A DNA stretch of 28,106 nucleotides, taken from positions 1-28,106 of the IMG/VR virus record IMGVR_UViG_3300030107_004594; one strand, given 5' to 3'. Source of the DNA: a virus. This document shows, one piece after another, positions 8,163 to 15,088 of this stretch. The notes below the pieces were generated by a model. The model made no database searches. It was not told the origin of the DNA and worked only from the letters and a program-made list of their open reading frames with translations. Both the position numbers and the translations under genes were made by a program. How positions within the stretch are numbered: the first letter of the stretch is position 1; each line of letters begins with the position of its first letter.

Positions 8163-8199
8163 AGTTTAATAAATAGATATCTCTTCCATCATAGCGTCA

Positions 8200-8229
8200 T
8201 AAAAAAGCTCCACCCGAAAGTGAAGCTTA
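8200..8229 (-). terminator. Rho-independent terminator after the major capsid gene
   Basis: On the minus strand AAGCTTCAC (8228-8220), a six-base loop and GTGGAGCTT (8213-8205) form a nine-pair stem with one G-T pair, running into a U tract (8206-8201). It sits 27 bases after the capsid stop, so it would make capsid mRNA end here and lower expression of the neck and tail genes. No plus-strand gene is near. Confidence 0.82.
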
Positions 8230-8254
8230 ATTATGCCGACCTATGGCTCTCTAG

Positions 8255-9334
8255 TTATAGAGTTGAAGTATCAAGAGGTGTGTTAACTGTTAACTGAACC
8301 ATAGGGATCAGATCAACATCGTATGTAGCACTCCAGTTGGCCTTAGCACCAAGAACACTATTGGTTGGGTTGTCAGCAGCATTGCCCCACTTAGTACCCA
8401 TGATGTGATACGCAGTGTGGTAATCAACTGATAGAACATCCTGCTTAGAAAGAATGTTGCGATCTGCTTCAATGCGAAGCTCCTGCTGAACACCCTCAAG
8501 GATTGTTCCAGACTTAACCAAGTAGCAGTAGTATTCTTTGATGTGACCAGAAGAACCCGGCTGAACAGCGTTCACCTGAGAATCCATGATTACATTCATG
8601 CCAGCGAAAGTACCGATGCTCTTAGCATCAACACCTGCGCCACCGCCACCCCACTGAATACCTGTTCCAGTAGATAGTGCAGTAGTAGAGAAGGATAGTA
8701 AACCTACCTGATAGAGATAGAAGCCTACATTTGGGTGAACGATTAGTGTGTCTAGCTCGTCACCACGCTCTCCGAGAAGAGCACGACCTTTAGCTACGTT
8801 TGAAGCTGAAAGATAGTTCGCTTCAGCTTGTCCTGAACTAGCAGCAACCGCATAGTCACCAGCGTTAGCACTTAATGCTGTACCGAATAAACCATGTAGT
8901 TGATAGAACAATCTTTGGCTGTTTAGCTTATTGATTGCATCTGCAAGCTGGTTACGGATAGCAAGCATTGGATCTTCACCAGCAGCTAAAACTGCTACAT
9001 CATCAACCGCATAGGCAAAACCTCTATGGCAGATGGAAGCAATTTGTGTCGCAGTTCCGATCTTCTGTGGTGTCAAGTAACCATTGGTACTTGTACCCCA
9101 GTTAGAAGCACCTGTCATTACCTCTTCGGTTGGTGCTACTGGGTTGAACTCAGGAACTTGAATACGAGTTCCACCTTCTGTTGCGTCCAAGAAAGGACTG
9201 CGAACAACTGCGCCACTCTTTACAAAAAGACTGCGCTCTTTAATTGCCTCTTGTACATAACGAGACAAGTTATTCCTTTTAACGATATCCGCAAGTAGGA
9301 CACCGCCGGAATAATTCTGAAACGGGGCTGCCAT
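8255..9334 (-). CDS. Major capsid protein
   Basis: A 359-residue coat protein. The N-terminus (ILADIV-like LLADIVKRNNLSRYVQEAI) and the segments GTRIQVPEFNPV, QLADAINKLNSQRLFYQL, DTLIVHPNVGFYLYQVGL and the C-terminal VDYHTAYHIMGTKWG are typical of HK97-fold coat proteins in scaffold-dependent siphophages. The helix at about residues 128-150 plus the IVHPNVGFYL strand correspond to the spine helix and adjoining domain. It follows the scaffold gene and is followed by a strong terminator, the usual arrangement for the most expressed gene. No clear ribosome-binding site is visible upstream of the ATG. Two small stem-loops stand in the gap before it. Confidence 0.9.
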   Translation of the reverse strand: MAAPFQNYSGGVLLADIVKRNNLSRYVQEAIKERSLFVKSGAVVRSPFLDATEGGTRIQVPEFNPVAPTEEVMTGASNWGTSTNGYLTPQKIGTATQIASICHRGFAYAVDDVAVLAAGEDPMLAIRNQLADAINKLNSQRLFYQLHGLFGTALSANAGDYAVAASSGQAEANYLSASNVAKGRALLGERGDELDTLIVHPNVGFYLYQVGLLSFSTTALSTGTGIQWGGGGAGVDAKSIGTFAGMNVIMDSQVNAVQPGSSGHIKEYYCYLVKSGTILEGVQQELRIEADRNILSKQDVLSVDYHTAYHIMGTKWGNAADNPTNSVLGAKANWSATYDVDLIPMVQLTVNTPLDTSTL

Positions 9335-9363
9335 TTCAATTAATGGGGATTATTTAACGAGAT

Positions 9364-9400
9364 CCAAGTCACGGACTCGGTAGCTAGTTCACGGAACTAA
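9364..9400 (-). repeat. Two tandem stem-loops with the same three-base loop between scaffold and capsid genes
   Basis: Read on the minus strand, TAGTTC-CGT-GAACTA (9399-9385, with the scaffold stop in the stem) is followed five bases later by CCGAGTC-CGT-GACTTGG (9380-9364, one G-T pair). Both have the loop CGT. They lie in the 62-base gap upstream of the capsid start. They lack a U tract, so they are not standard terminators. A role in RNA processing or in shielding the capsid mRNA 5' end is possible but inferred. Confidence 0.6.
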
Positions 9401-10122
9401 CCGGATTGAGCCTCTCTCTTGAGCACGGCTGCAAGATCAGGCTCGGTAGCTTCTAGGGCCATTTGCCTAGTTAGATTAATACTACCTTCTTTCCAAGGGT
9501 TAGTCATTCCCGGAGAGACATTAGAGGTAGGGGTTGGTTTTGCACCCATTCCCGCAGCAGAACTAGCTTTGAAATGATGCTCCCAACCTGATCCCGGATT
9601 TCGTAAGTTACTTATGTATGTAGTTAAATCTTGTTCGACTCCTCCGTTTAAAACAACAACGTTACCTTCATTGTCTTTCTTTAGCCTGTCCTGCAATAAA
9701 GATAGTGTTTGTTCAGCATTAATAGCACCCAAATTGCTTATAGCAGCTAAAGCAGCACTTTTAGTGTTGGCAACTTCATTAGACGTTTTTAAATTTTCCA
9801 ACTCTTGATTTAAGGCGTTTATCCTTTGGTCCTTATCCTGAGCTGTTTTATTTGCCTCTTCCCATAGATCTTTCCATTGGCCTTGGTCCTCTAATTCCTT
9901 CTTCCTCTTTTCATCTTGTTTCTGGTACACCTCATCTAACTTTCGCTTAACACCCAAACGGTCTTCCTGAGCTTCAGCAAGTTCCTTCTTAAGAGCAGAT
10001 ATTTTAGTCTCATACTCTGTCTTTACATTTTCCAGATTAGGGGCTTGGGGAGTAGGAGTCTCAGCCACGGACTGTTCAGCAGGAGGCACGGACTCAGGCT
10101 GAATGACTTTTTCTTCCACCAT
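9397..10122 (-). CDS. Head scaffolding protein
   Basis: A 241-residue protein with the make-up of a phage scaffold: Pro/Glu-rich N-terminus (residues 1-35), a long charged coiled coil (about 36-115, LKKELAEAQEDRLGVKRKL), a helical region with ISNLGAINAEQTLSLLQDRL, and a flexible C-terminus with NPWKEGSINLTRQMALEA. The TNPW...LT...ALE pattern at the end is common in scaffolds of phages with this portal type. It lies directly upstream of the capsid gene and downstream of portal and a small gene. It would guide procapsid assembly and then leave. Confidence 0.85.
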   Translation of the reverse strand: MVEEKVIQPESVPPAEQSVAETPTPQAPNLENVKTEYETKISALKKELAEAQEDRLGVKRKLDEVYQKQDEKRKKELEDQGQWKDLWEEANKTAQDKDQRINALNQELENLKTSNEVANTKSAALAAISNLGAINAEQTLSLLQDRLKKDNEGNVVVLNGGVEQDLTTYISNLRNPGSGWEHHFKASSAAGMGAKPTPTSNVSPGMTNPWKEGSINLTRQMALEATEPDLAAVLKREAQSG

Positions 10123-10124
10123 GA

Positions 10125-10277
10125 TTAAGCGTCTGTTTCGCTAACTTTTTTAGGCTCCGCTTTTTTAGCGGTGCTCTTATTAGTGGCCTTTTTGGGAGGT
10201 TTAGGAGCTTCACAAGCTTCTGCATGAGCAGCCTCCAATTCTTCGGCAGTTATGCCTGAATCTAAATCACGGGACAT
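10125..10277 (-). CDS. Small Lys/Ala/Glu-rich protein between portal and scaffold
   Basis: A 50-residue frame starting ATG at 10277. It begins MSRDLDSGITAEELEAAH and ends in a Lys/Ala/Pro-rich tail (PKPPKKATNKSTAKKAEPKK). It ends two bases before the scaffold ATG and is preceded by an AGGAGAG ribosome site about 20 bases upstream, close to the portal stop. No domain is recognised. The tail resembles the low-complexity basic tails of DNA-interacting proteins. It could be a minor head or internal protein. Real by position and coding pattern; function unknown. Confidence 0.6.
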   Translation of the reverse strand: MSRDLDSGITAEELEAAHAEACEAPKPPKKATNKSTAKKAEPKKVSETDA

Positions 10278-10310
10278 GAGTTAAAAAGTCTCTCCTAGTA
10301 TTCTAATACA

Positions 10311-11750
10311 TTAATTGATTTTAGTCTCAGACGCACTGGGTAATACTTCTCCCTGTACCAAAATCTGCCTAAATTCCTCTCTATCAATGACTTTTTGATC
10401 GAACAGTGCAGTTAAGGCGGTTATATCCTGTCCTATTAGTCTATCAATATCAAAATCACGACTAATCTTGACTTCTGGAGGCTCAATTCCAAGATAATTA
10501 GCCGATAAATTGAATGTTTTTTGTAATTTCTGTTCTAATTCAAGCGAAACCATCGAGAGCATAGAATTTGTATCAACTCGGTCAAGTCTTCTCGCATCTG
10601 CCGATTCCGCCACGAATTTTTGTTGCGAAAGCGTACTAATGCCAAGTGTTGCCATTTGGAGTTGTAATTCTTGGATTTCAGACGTTTGTGCTTCAAATGC
10701 GCTTGATGCGGGTTCAACGTAATAAACTTTGTTACCCGGTTGGGTTGCCATTGCGTAGTTAACACTGACTGACATGTCTTTTGTTTGATCGTCCCAACCC
10801 TCAAGAACTAGCATTGGTTGTGATGCTACATGTAAGCTGTGAATTAGATCAGCTTGCCTTTGGAAATGAGCAAGATTGAGATACGCAATATCTAATAGAG
10901 GCGGTTTGCTCGTTAAAGTGTCAGTTTTATTTGCATAAAAGGTCACAAGGGGTACTTCGCCAAGTGAAAATTCGCCTTTTTCTATTAAATCGTACTCTTG
11001 GTCGCCTGATGGAGCGTCAAAATTACCTGCATAAGAATCATTTTGCCAGTACATTTCTTTATTTTGCTCTTTATCCCTATAAATTCGATATTTTCCGGGT
11101 TCGATTACTCTTACTTGATCGAAAACTTCTTCTCCAAATTCACCAGTAGGAACAACAGCCTTTTCAGCTATACGAACTTGGACTAAATTCCCATAATTAG
11201 TCTCTCTATCTAATCTCCATCCATAAATATTCATTGGATCGACTTCAATCCAATAAGGTCTTCTATTTTGCTGTCTCTCTTCAGCAAGACTTAATGCACC
11301 TGTAGGTGCTGGATAATCAACTAATACATGACTCTGACCATAAGTCAGAGAACACATGATTAATCTTCTGGCATATTCATCTATGTCTGACTTGCATCCA
11401 TCAACATCTTTTGCGAATACATCCGTCCAGTATGGATCGCCTATTAGAGTGATCGGTTTGCGAAGAATTAGACCCGTGGCAGCTCTAATTAATCGCTGTG
11501 TATATGGAGAAAATACAGCCCGATCAACTCTGGCTTTATATGCGGAATAGTCTTCTCTTGGTTCTAAAGGAAGAAAAGACTCCGAATTATCACGTAAATA
11601 TTCTGTCCCAAGCGTTACCGCCTTCATTATTTCCCAACTCTGAGCCATGTCCAATACCGCACGGGTGCGGAAAAATGGACTATCAGCACGACTCGGATAA
11701 GTTGTGCTAACTATGCTGGTTGGATATTTGCCGGGAACAGCGTAAGTCAC
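10311..11750 (-). CDS. Portal protein (DUF4055 type)
   Basis: A 479-residue portal protein, the ring through which DNA enters and leaves the head. It belongs to the family first listed as DUF4055: MKAVTLGTEYLRDN near residue 42, LPLEPREDYSAYKARVDRAVF, the segment YTQRLIRAATGLILRKP and the C-terminal helices with DIDRLIGQDITALTALF are characteristic. The start is GTG at 11750, chosen because AGAGGG lies about seven bases upstream. It lies downstream of the tail tube gene and upstream of the scaffold cluster. Length fits the family (450-500). Confidence 0.88.
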   Translation of the reverse strand: MTYAVPGKYPTSIVSTTYPSRADSPFFRTRAVLDMAQSWEIMKAVTLGTEYLRDNSESFLPLEPREDYSAYKARVDRAVFSPYTQRLIRAATGLILRKPITLIGDPYWTDVFAKDVDGCKSDIDEYARRLIMCSLTYGQSHVLVDYPAPTGALSLAEERQQNRRPYWIEVDPMNIYGWRLDRETNYGNLVQVRIAEKAVVPTGEFGEEVFDQVRVIEPGKYRIYRDKEQNKEMYWQNDSYAGNFDAPSGDQEYDLIEKGEFSLGEVPLVTFYANKTDTLTSKPPLLDIAYLNLAHFQRQADLIHSLHVASQPMLVLEGWDDQTKDMSVSVNYAMATQPGNKVYYVEPASSAFEAQTSEIQELQLQMATLGISTLSQQKFVAESADARRLDRVDTNSMLSMVSLELEQKLQKTFNLSANYLGIEPPEVKISRDFDIDRLIGQDITALTALFDQKVIDREEFRQILVQGEVLPSASETKIN

Positions 11751-11778
11751 GGGATTACCCTCTTATTGTGTTAACTCC

Positions 11779-12198
11779 TTAAATGTCTACAGCAGTTAGT
11801 GCGCCACTCATTTGGAAGTTAACGGATACAGTTTGAAGATCACCAACAGATGTTCCAAACTCTGCGCCTGTAACAATTCCCTTGAATTGCAACTTTTTAT
11901 TCCCAGAGGTATCTAAATACAACTCGAACATTGCATCAGCAGGATCTTCTGTTGTTACAACGTCTTTAATGAAATCTTGTGTTTCATCACCAGAAGATGC
12001 GGTGTAAAGCAATTCAACAGAACCACTTCCATCAATAAAACTACCTACATAACTACGAGCAGTTGATCCATGTGCTGTGCAATCAAGCACATCTTTACTT
12101 AAAGAAAAATTCCAACTCCGTGTAGAGGCAACTGTTGCAACAGTTCCAGTTGTGTTCTTAAACTTGACGGAGCCTTCTTCGCCACGATAGAAAGCCAT
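11779..12198 (-). CDS. Tail tube (major tail) protein
   Basis: A 139-residue, beta-rich protein with the pattern of siphophage tail tube proteins: EGSVKFKNTTG at the start, STRSWNFSLSKDVLDCTAHG, then VGSFIDGSGSVELLYT, and a closing DLQTVSVNFQMSGAL. These are the strands that stack into the tail tube. It is about the minimum length for a tube protein without extra Ig domains. Its place is odd: between terminase and portal, about 5.5 kb away from the tail terminator and chaperone genes that normally flank it. Call based on pattern; the position made me check it for a head decoration role, which the sequence does not favour. Confidence 0.8.
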   Translation of the reverse strand: MAFYRGEEGSVKFKNTTGTVATVASTRSWNFSLSKDVLDCTAHGSTARSYVGSFIDGSGSVELLYTASSGDETQDFIKDVVTTEDPADAMFELYLDTSGNKKLQFKGIVTGAEFGTSVGDLQTVSVNFQMSGALTAVDI

Positions 12199-12232
12199 GA
12201 TTAAAACTCAAAAATATAGGTATGTTAATAGT

Positions 12233-12382
12233 TTAACTTGTACTGGAAGTTTTTACAGGCTTTTGACCAACAGTTTTTGCTTTATTGTCTAAATACTGCT
12301 GACACCTATGATCCCATAAAGCGGGATTGTTTTTCCCTTTTACCGCTTTAAGTGCATCCAACTGCTCATTGGTAAGAGCCAT
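12233..12382 (-). CDS. Small unknown protein next to the tail tube gene
   Basis: A 49-residue frame with ATG at 12382, beginning MALTNEQLDALKAVKGKNNP and containing LWDHRCQQYLDN. It is preceded by the small basic gene (two bases gap) and followed by the tail tube gene. There is no transmembrane or known motif. The N-terminal LTNEQLDALKA reads like a short helical segment. Position in an otherwise gap-free structural operon and clean coding pattern support it as real; function is unknown. Confidence 0.55.
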   Translation of the reverse strand: MALTNEQLDALKAVKGKNNPALWDHRCQQYLDNKAKTVGQKPVKTSSTS

Positions 12383-12384
12383 AA

Positions 12385-12495
12385 CTACTTGCCTTTAGAC
12401 TTGGTTTTCTTAGTAGAAGACTTTTTAGACTTCTTACTTCCTCTTACTGTAGCTAAATATCCCTCACATCTTTTAGTTCCGGCAGACTTTTTCAT
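12385..12495 (-). CDS. Very small, highly basic protein downstream of terminase
   Basis: A 36-residue frame with ATG at 12495, four bases after the terminase stop. It begins MKKSAGTKRCEGYLATVRGS and the rest is almost only Lys, Ser and Thr. Net charge is strongly positive, so nucleic-acid contact is likely in general terms. There is no recognisable domain. It fills the gap between terminase and the next small gene exactly, which supports it as a gene, but its size makes the call modest. Confidence 0.5.
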   Translation of the reverse strand: MKKSAGTKRCEGYLATVRGSKKSKKSSTKKTKSKGK

Positions 12496-12499
12496 TTCT

Positions 12500-13756
12500 T
12501 TAGTAAATTCTGTATGTAGTTTGCCCTAAAGTTTCGGGTTTTGCCAAATTGAACTGTTGGAGACATAAATAACCAAAAGCGTCAAACGCATGGTCAACAC
12601 CTAAATTCTTATTTGGCATCCCGGTATTCGGTGCATAGGTGAGAGTCCTTAAAGATTTTATTAACTCTTTGCAACGTGGATGAATCAATGTCCGTCTATC
12701 TCCATTTGCATCCAATAATGCCGTATTCACAGCAGTAACTTTATCTCGTATTTTCCAAGGCGCTTTTGGTGAAGAAACGTTAAAACCACTCCTCCTTAAA
12801 ATACTATGGTCAGTTGCACCTATTCCAGATGTTTTCCTAGCTCCCCCCGTGGGATCAGGACATGCTATTACTCTTCGATCAATTCCATACCTTCTCGTAA
12901 CTTCCTCTGCAAAGTCCCATGTGGTTGCCCCACCTGTGAGCATGATTTCATCAAAAACATAAAGGTTTTCCCCATCTCTTACAGCACATATTCCTGACAT
13001 AGGATCTACGTTGAAGTCCACTCCCAAGAGAAGGGGAGAAATGCTTATATCCCTTGCTTCCGCAGAAATATTCATGTCTCCAAAAGAGATTGCAACAAGA
13101 CCAGTGAGATTCTCGAAGCTTGCCTCAAATTCTTGCCGGAATGTTCGCTCGTCTAACTGAGCCTTCGCTGCCTCAACTTCTTCTTTCGGGACATTTCCCC
13201 CATCTATTGTCGTGTAACTCCAGCGAGTCCATTGATTTGTCTCGTCTTCTGGGACGTAACACCATAAATCGTAAAACCAACTCGCCGTGCCATCAGGGGT
13301 ACTGATAAATAATGCCCATCCTTGTTTATCTGCTAAAGCAGGTCTTATTACTTGAAACCAGACCTCCGAATCCATAAATGCCGCTTCGTCTAATACCACT
13401 CCCGCTAAACTTCGACCCCTTAGAGCCATTGCGTTTTCTGTGCCTTTTAGTTCTATGAGCGATCCATTGATTAGTTCTATTTTTAGGTCTGTCTCGTTTT
13501 TAGCTCTTATCCACTCTTTTGGGACTAGTTTCTTTATCTCTTTCCACGCTATGTCTTTAGCCATGCGATAGGTGGGAGCGCAGTAGAAATATGTCTCCCC
13601 CGGTCTTTTTATGGCAGCTTTTAAAAGTTCAATGCAGGAAAGATAGGATTTTCCGAAGCGTCTTCCGGCTACTAGCACTCTGAATCTGCTTGGATTGTTG
13701 AACACTTCCCCCTGCGCCCAACGTAGGGTTAAAGGCGGTGCTGTTTTGCTACTCAT
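12500..13756 (-). CDS. terL: Terminase large subunit (packaging ATPase-nuclease)
   Basis: A 418-residue DNA packaging motor. The N-terminal ATPase has Walker A at residues 30-37 (AGRRFGKS) and Walker B at about 118-124 (AGVVLDEA, with Asp123 and catalytic Glu124). The C-terminal RNase H-like nuclease begins near residue 240 with GVDFNVDPMSGIC (first metal Asp), and VDHAFDAFGYL supplies the last metal Asp. It translocates DNA into the head and cuts it. It heads the leftward structural block. The small subunit gene lies upstream on the other strand. Length is typical. Confidence 0.95.
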   Translation of the reverse strand: MSSKTAPPLTLRWAQGEVFNNPSRFRVLVAGRRFGKSYLSCIELLKAAIKRPGETYFYCAPTYRMAKDIAWKEIKKLVPKEWIRAKNETDLKIELINGSLIELKGTENAMALRGRSLAGVVLDEAAFMDSEVWFQVIRPALADKQGWALFISTPDGTASWFYDLWCYVPEDETNQWTRWSYTTIDGGNVPKEEVEAAKAQLDERTFRQEFEASFENLTGLVAISFGDMNISAEARDISISPLLLGVDFNVDPMSGICAVRDGENLYVFDEIMLTGGATTWDFAEEVTRRYGIDRRVIACPDPTGGARKTSGIGATDHSILRRSGFNVSSPKAPWKIRDKVTAVNTALLDANGDRRTLIHPRCKELIKSLRTLTYAPNTGMPNKNLGVDHAFDAFGYLCLQQFNLAKPETLGQTTYRIY

Positions 13757-13856
13757 GTAGTAAAGAATAACGGTTTATTTGATTTTTTTCCTTGCACGTA
13801 TCGACTAAAAGAGGGATTGAGCGTTATTATCGGTTTATTAGTGTACGTTTCTGCCC
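13757..13856. promoter_or_regulatory. Divergent control region between the two terminase genes
   Basis: These 100 bases separate terL (leftward) from terS (rightward) and must hold both start signals. An imperfect direct repeat is visible: AATAACGGTTTATT at 13766-13779 and ATTATCGGTTTATT at 13826-13839. A TACTAC element on the minus strand abuts the terL ATG. Promoter boxes are not convincing. The repeats could be TerS binding sites (pac/cos-like) or regulator sites; both are inference. Confidence 0.35.
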
Positions 13857-14303
13857 GTGGCTGAAGCTATTTTAAACAATTTTGAAGACTCTTTTGCTCC
13901 CGTGGAGCAGGAAGTTGTAAAGAAGAAAAATCCCGGTAGATCACATGCTCATGTGGTCGAAGCTAGGAGGCAACGACTTTATAAAAGACAATTAGAGGGT
14001 CATACAACAAGACAATTAGTTCTGGATCACGCTTCAAAAGAAGGGGTTTGTACTAAAACTGCTTGGAATGACTGGACCGCAGTTAACCAATGGAACGAGG
14101 AAGACTGGCAAAAAGATCGGGAGAATATGCTTTCCAGATTGCAGAGTATGCGGGTTAGATTATTTAATCAAGCGGTTAAAAAAGGACAGCTTCAGACCGC
14201 TGCCCAGATACTTGATTCTTTGGGTAAAGTTATTGGGGAAAGCGTAGAAACTGTGAATATTAATGCACCTGAGCTTGCAATACGAGTAGAAAGTAAAGAA
14301 TAA
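13857..14303 (+). CDS. terS: Terminase small subunit
   Basis: A 148-residue protein with the plan of a small terminase: a flexible N-terminus, a DNA-binding helix-turn-helix (about residues 30-75: LYKRQLEGHTTRQLVLDHAS then TKTAWNDWTAV), a helical oligomerisation region (SRLQSMRVRLFNQAVKKGQL), and a C-terminus with AAQILDSLGKVIG and VNINAPELAIRVE, usual for TerS proteins that bind the large subunit. It would recognise the packaging site. The start is GTG at 13857, without a clear ribosome site. It is transcribed away from terL, which is uncommon since the pair is usually co-directional. No other candidate lies beside terL. Confidence 0.78.
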   Translation: MAEAILNNFEDSFAPVEQEVVKKKNPGRSHAHVVEARRQRLYKRQLEGHTTRQLVLDHASKEGVCTKTAWNDWTAVNQWNEEDWQKDRENMLSRLQSMRVRLFNQAVKKGQLQTAAQILDSLGKVIGESVETVNINAPELAIRVESKE

Positions 14304-14305
14304 GG

Positions 14306-14334
14306 TTGCATTTTTTAAGCTACTAGTGTAGTAT
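14306..14334 (+). promoter_or_regulatory. Sigma70-type promoter just after terS
   Basis: TTGCAT (14306-14311), 17 bases, TAGTAT (14329-14334). It begins three bases after the terS stop, and the -35 box lies in the left arm of a nine-base inverted repeat (AAGGTTGCA 14302-14310; TGCAACCTT 14411-14419). There is no gene downstream on this strand before the terminator at ~14,450, so it would drive a short RNA. Confidence 0.5.
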
Positions 14335-14340
14335 ATAGAA

Positions 14341-14480
14341 GTAATACATAAGAGCTTATTTTATGGTTTATCAGTAGGTTCCGAGGAGGCTGGTACGTAT
14401 GTACTAACTTTGCAACCTTCCCCCCTTAAAAAAAAATAGACAAAAAAAATTCCCCACTTTTGGAAATGGGGAAAATTTTT
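14341..14480 (+). ncRNA. Candidate small RNA between a promoter and a terminator, with a start-stop minigene
   Basis: A unit of about 140 bases defined by the promoter at 14306-14334 and the terminator at about 14,450. There is no open frame of useful size. It does contain a strong ribosome-binding sequence (GAGGAGG at 14383-14389) nine bases ahead of ATG TAC TAA (14399-14407), a start-stop minigene of two codons. The right arm of the AAGGTTGCA repeat lies inside it. It matches no RNA family I know. It may be a regulatory RNA, a minigene like the lambda bar elements, or part of a packaging site. All of these are inferences. Confidence 0.4.
14442..14480. terminator. Bidirectional terminator
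   Basis: TTCCCCA (14450-14456) pairs with TGGGGAA (14467-14473) over a ten-base loop. There is an A run on the left (14442-14449) and a T run on the right (14475-14480), so the hairpin is followed by U residues on both strands. It would stop rightward transcription from terS or the short RNA unit, and leftward transcription from the gene at 14,487. Confidence 0.85.
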
Positions 14481-14486
14481 AAAAAA

Positions 14487-14843
14487 TTAATTTAATTTTA
14501 AATTTGGAAGATTTACAGAAGTTAAGAATTTCTTGGCGTGGTCAATTTGAAAACTTAATACAGAGTAAACAGATTTCAAATCTTTCCAGGCTAGACGAGT
14601 TTCTTTCTTATGTATTCTCATCCCGTGAAGAGTTTTAGAATTGGCGGCGTTTAAAATGTCGCTCCAATCTTTCAAACTTTCAGAATTTTCGTTTTCAAAA
14701 ACCTCGAGGGTCAATTCCTCGCATTTTTGAAAAAGTTCTGCATTCTTCCATTTTTTGCCGGTTGCGGGATTGGTCGCAGGAAATGAAGAAATTTTCATTT
14801 TGATTTGGTAAGCGGTTGAAAAAGTTTTTCCGCTTAAATCCAT
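14487..14843 (-). CDS. Unknown early-region protein
   Basis: A 118-residue protein that I do not recognise. It opens MDLSGKTFSTAYQIKMKIS, contains NPATGKKWKNAELFQKCEEL and closes with a Lys-rich helical part. It has no membrane segment or Cys pattern. It stands alone between a bidirectional terminator downstream and a promoter-like TACAAT with a 30-base palindrome upstream. This suggests a separately regulated gene, the arrangement often seen for early, host-directed or regulatory genes. The reading frame is long enough and uncontested, so it is very likely a real gene. Confidence 0.65.
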   Translation of the reverse strand: MDLSGKTFSTAYQIKMKISSFPATNPATGKKWKNAELFQKCEELTLEVFENENSESLKDWSDILNAANSKTLHGMRIHKKETRLAWKDLKSVYSVLSFQIDHAKKFLTSVNLPNLKLN

Positions 14844-14861
14844 AATAGAAAAATAATTTCT

Positions 14862-14906
14862 ATTGTACTACAATTAGTAACAAAACTTATTGATAAGAAT
14901 TGTTAC
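14862..14906 (-). promoter_or_regulatory. Promoter with a 30-base palindromic operator-like site
   Basis: On the minus strand TACAAT (14867-14862) would be the -10 box of the gene at 14843. Directly upstream, 14877-14906 is a nested palindrome: GTAACAA, AA, CTTAT, TG, ATAAG, AA, TTGTTAC. Only the AA pairs break the symmetry, so 24 of 30 bases pair. It covers the place where the -35 box would be, as expected for a repressor or activator site. There is no good -35 box, which would fit activator need or phage-specific recognition. Confidence 0.5.
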
Positions 14907-14959
14907 AATAAAAATTAATTAGGAGTACATTTGTATTAAAAAATTATTTCTTACAGTAT

Positions 14960-15088
14960 TTCGGAAAAAATAGCGGGTGATACTGGTTAGAGCAGCTATT
15001 AAAAGGGTCCATAGTCAATAAAAGACCTTTTATAGGCTTAGAGAAGGAAAAGAACAAAAAATGGTTCTAAATCCTTCTAAAAGCGTAT
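14960..15088. other. Noncoding stretch with two stem-loops
   Basis: Between the palindrome at 14.9 kb and the ardA-like stop there is no open frame. Two stem-loops are visible: AAAAGGGTC (15001-15009) with GACCTTTT (15024-15031, one bulged G), and AGAAGGA/AGAAC (15042-15055) with GTTCT/TCCTTCT (15064-15078, small internal loop). The second lies just after the ardA-like gene in its direction of transcription and may act as a weak terminator or RNA 3' end. A tRNA-like D-arm at 14981-14995 has no matching T-arm. Confidence 0.4.

Noticed and set aside
14973-15078. A tRNA gene, suggested by ACTGGTTAGAGCAG and a T-loop-like GGTTCTAAATCC
   Set aside because: The 5' half of the D-stem is missing, the two parts are about 90 bases apart, the T-stem has mismatches, and there is no pairing acceptor end.
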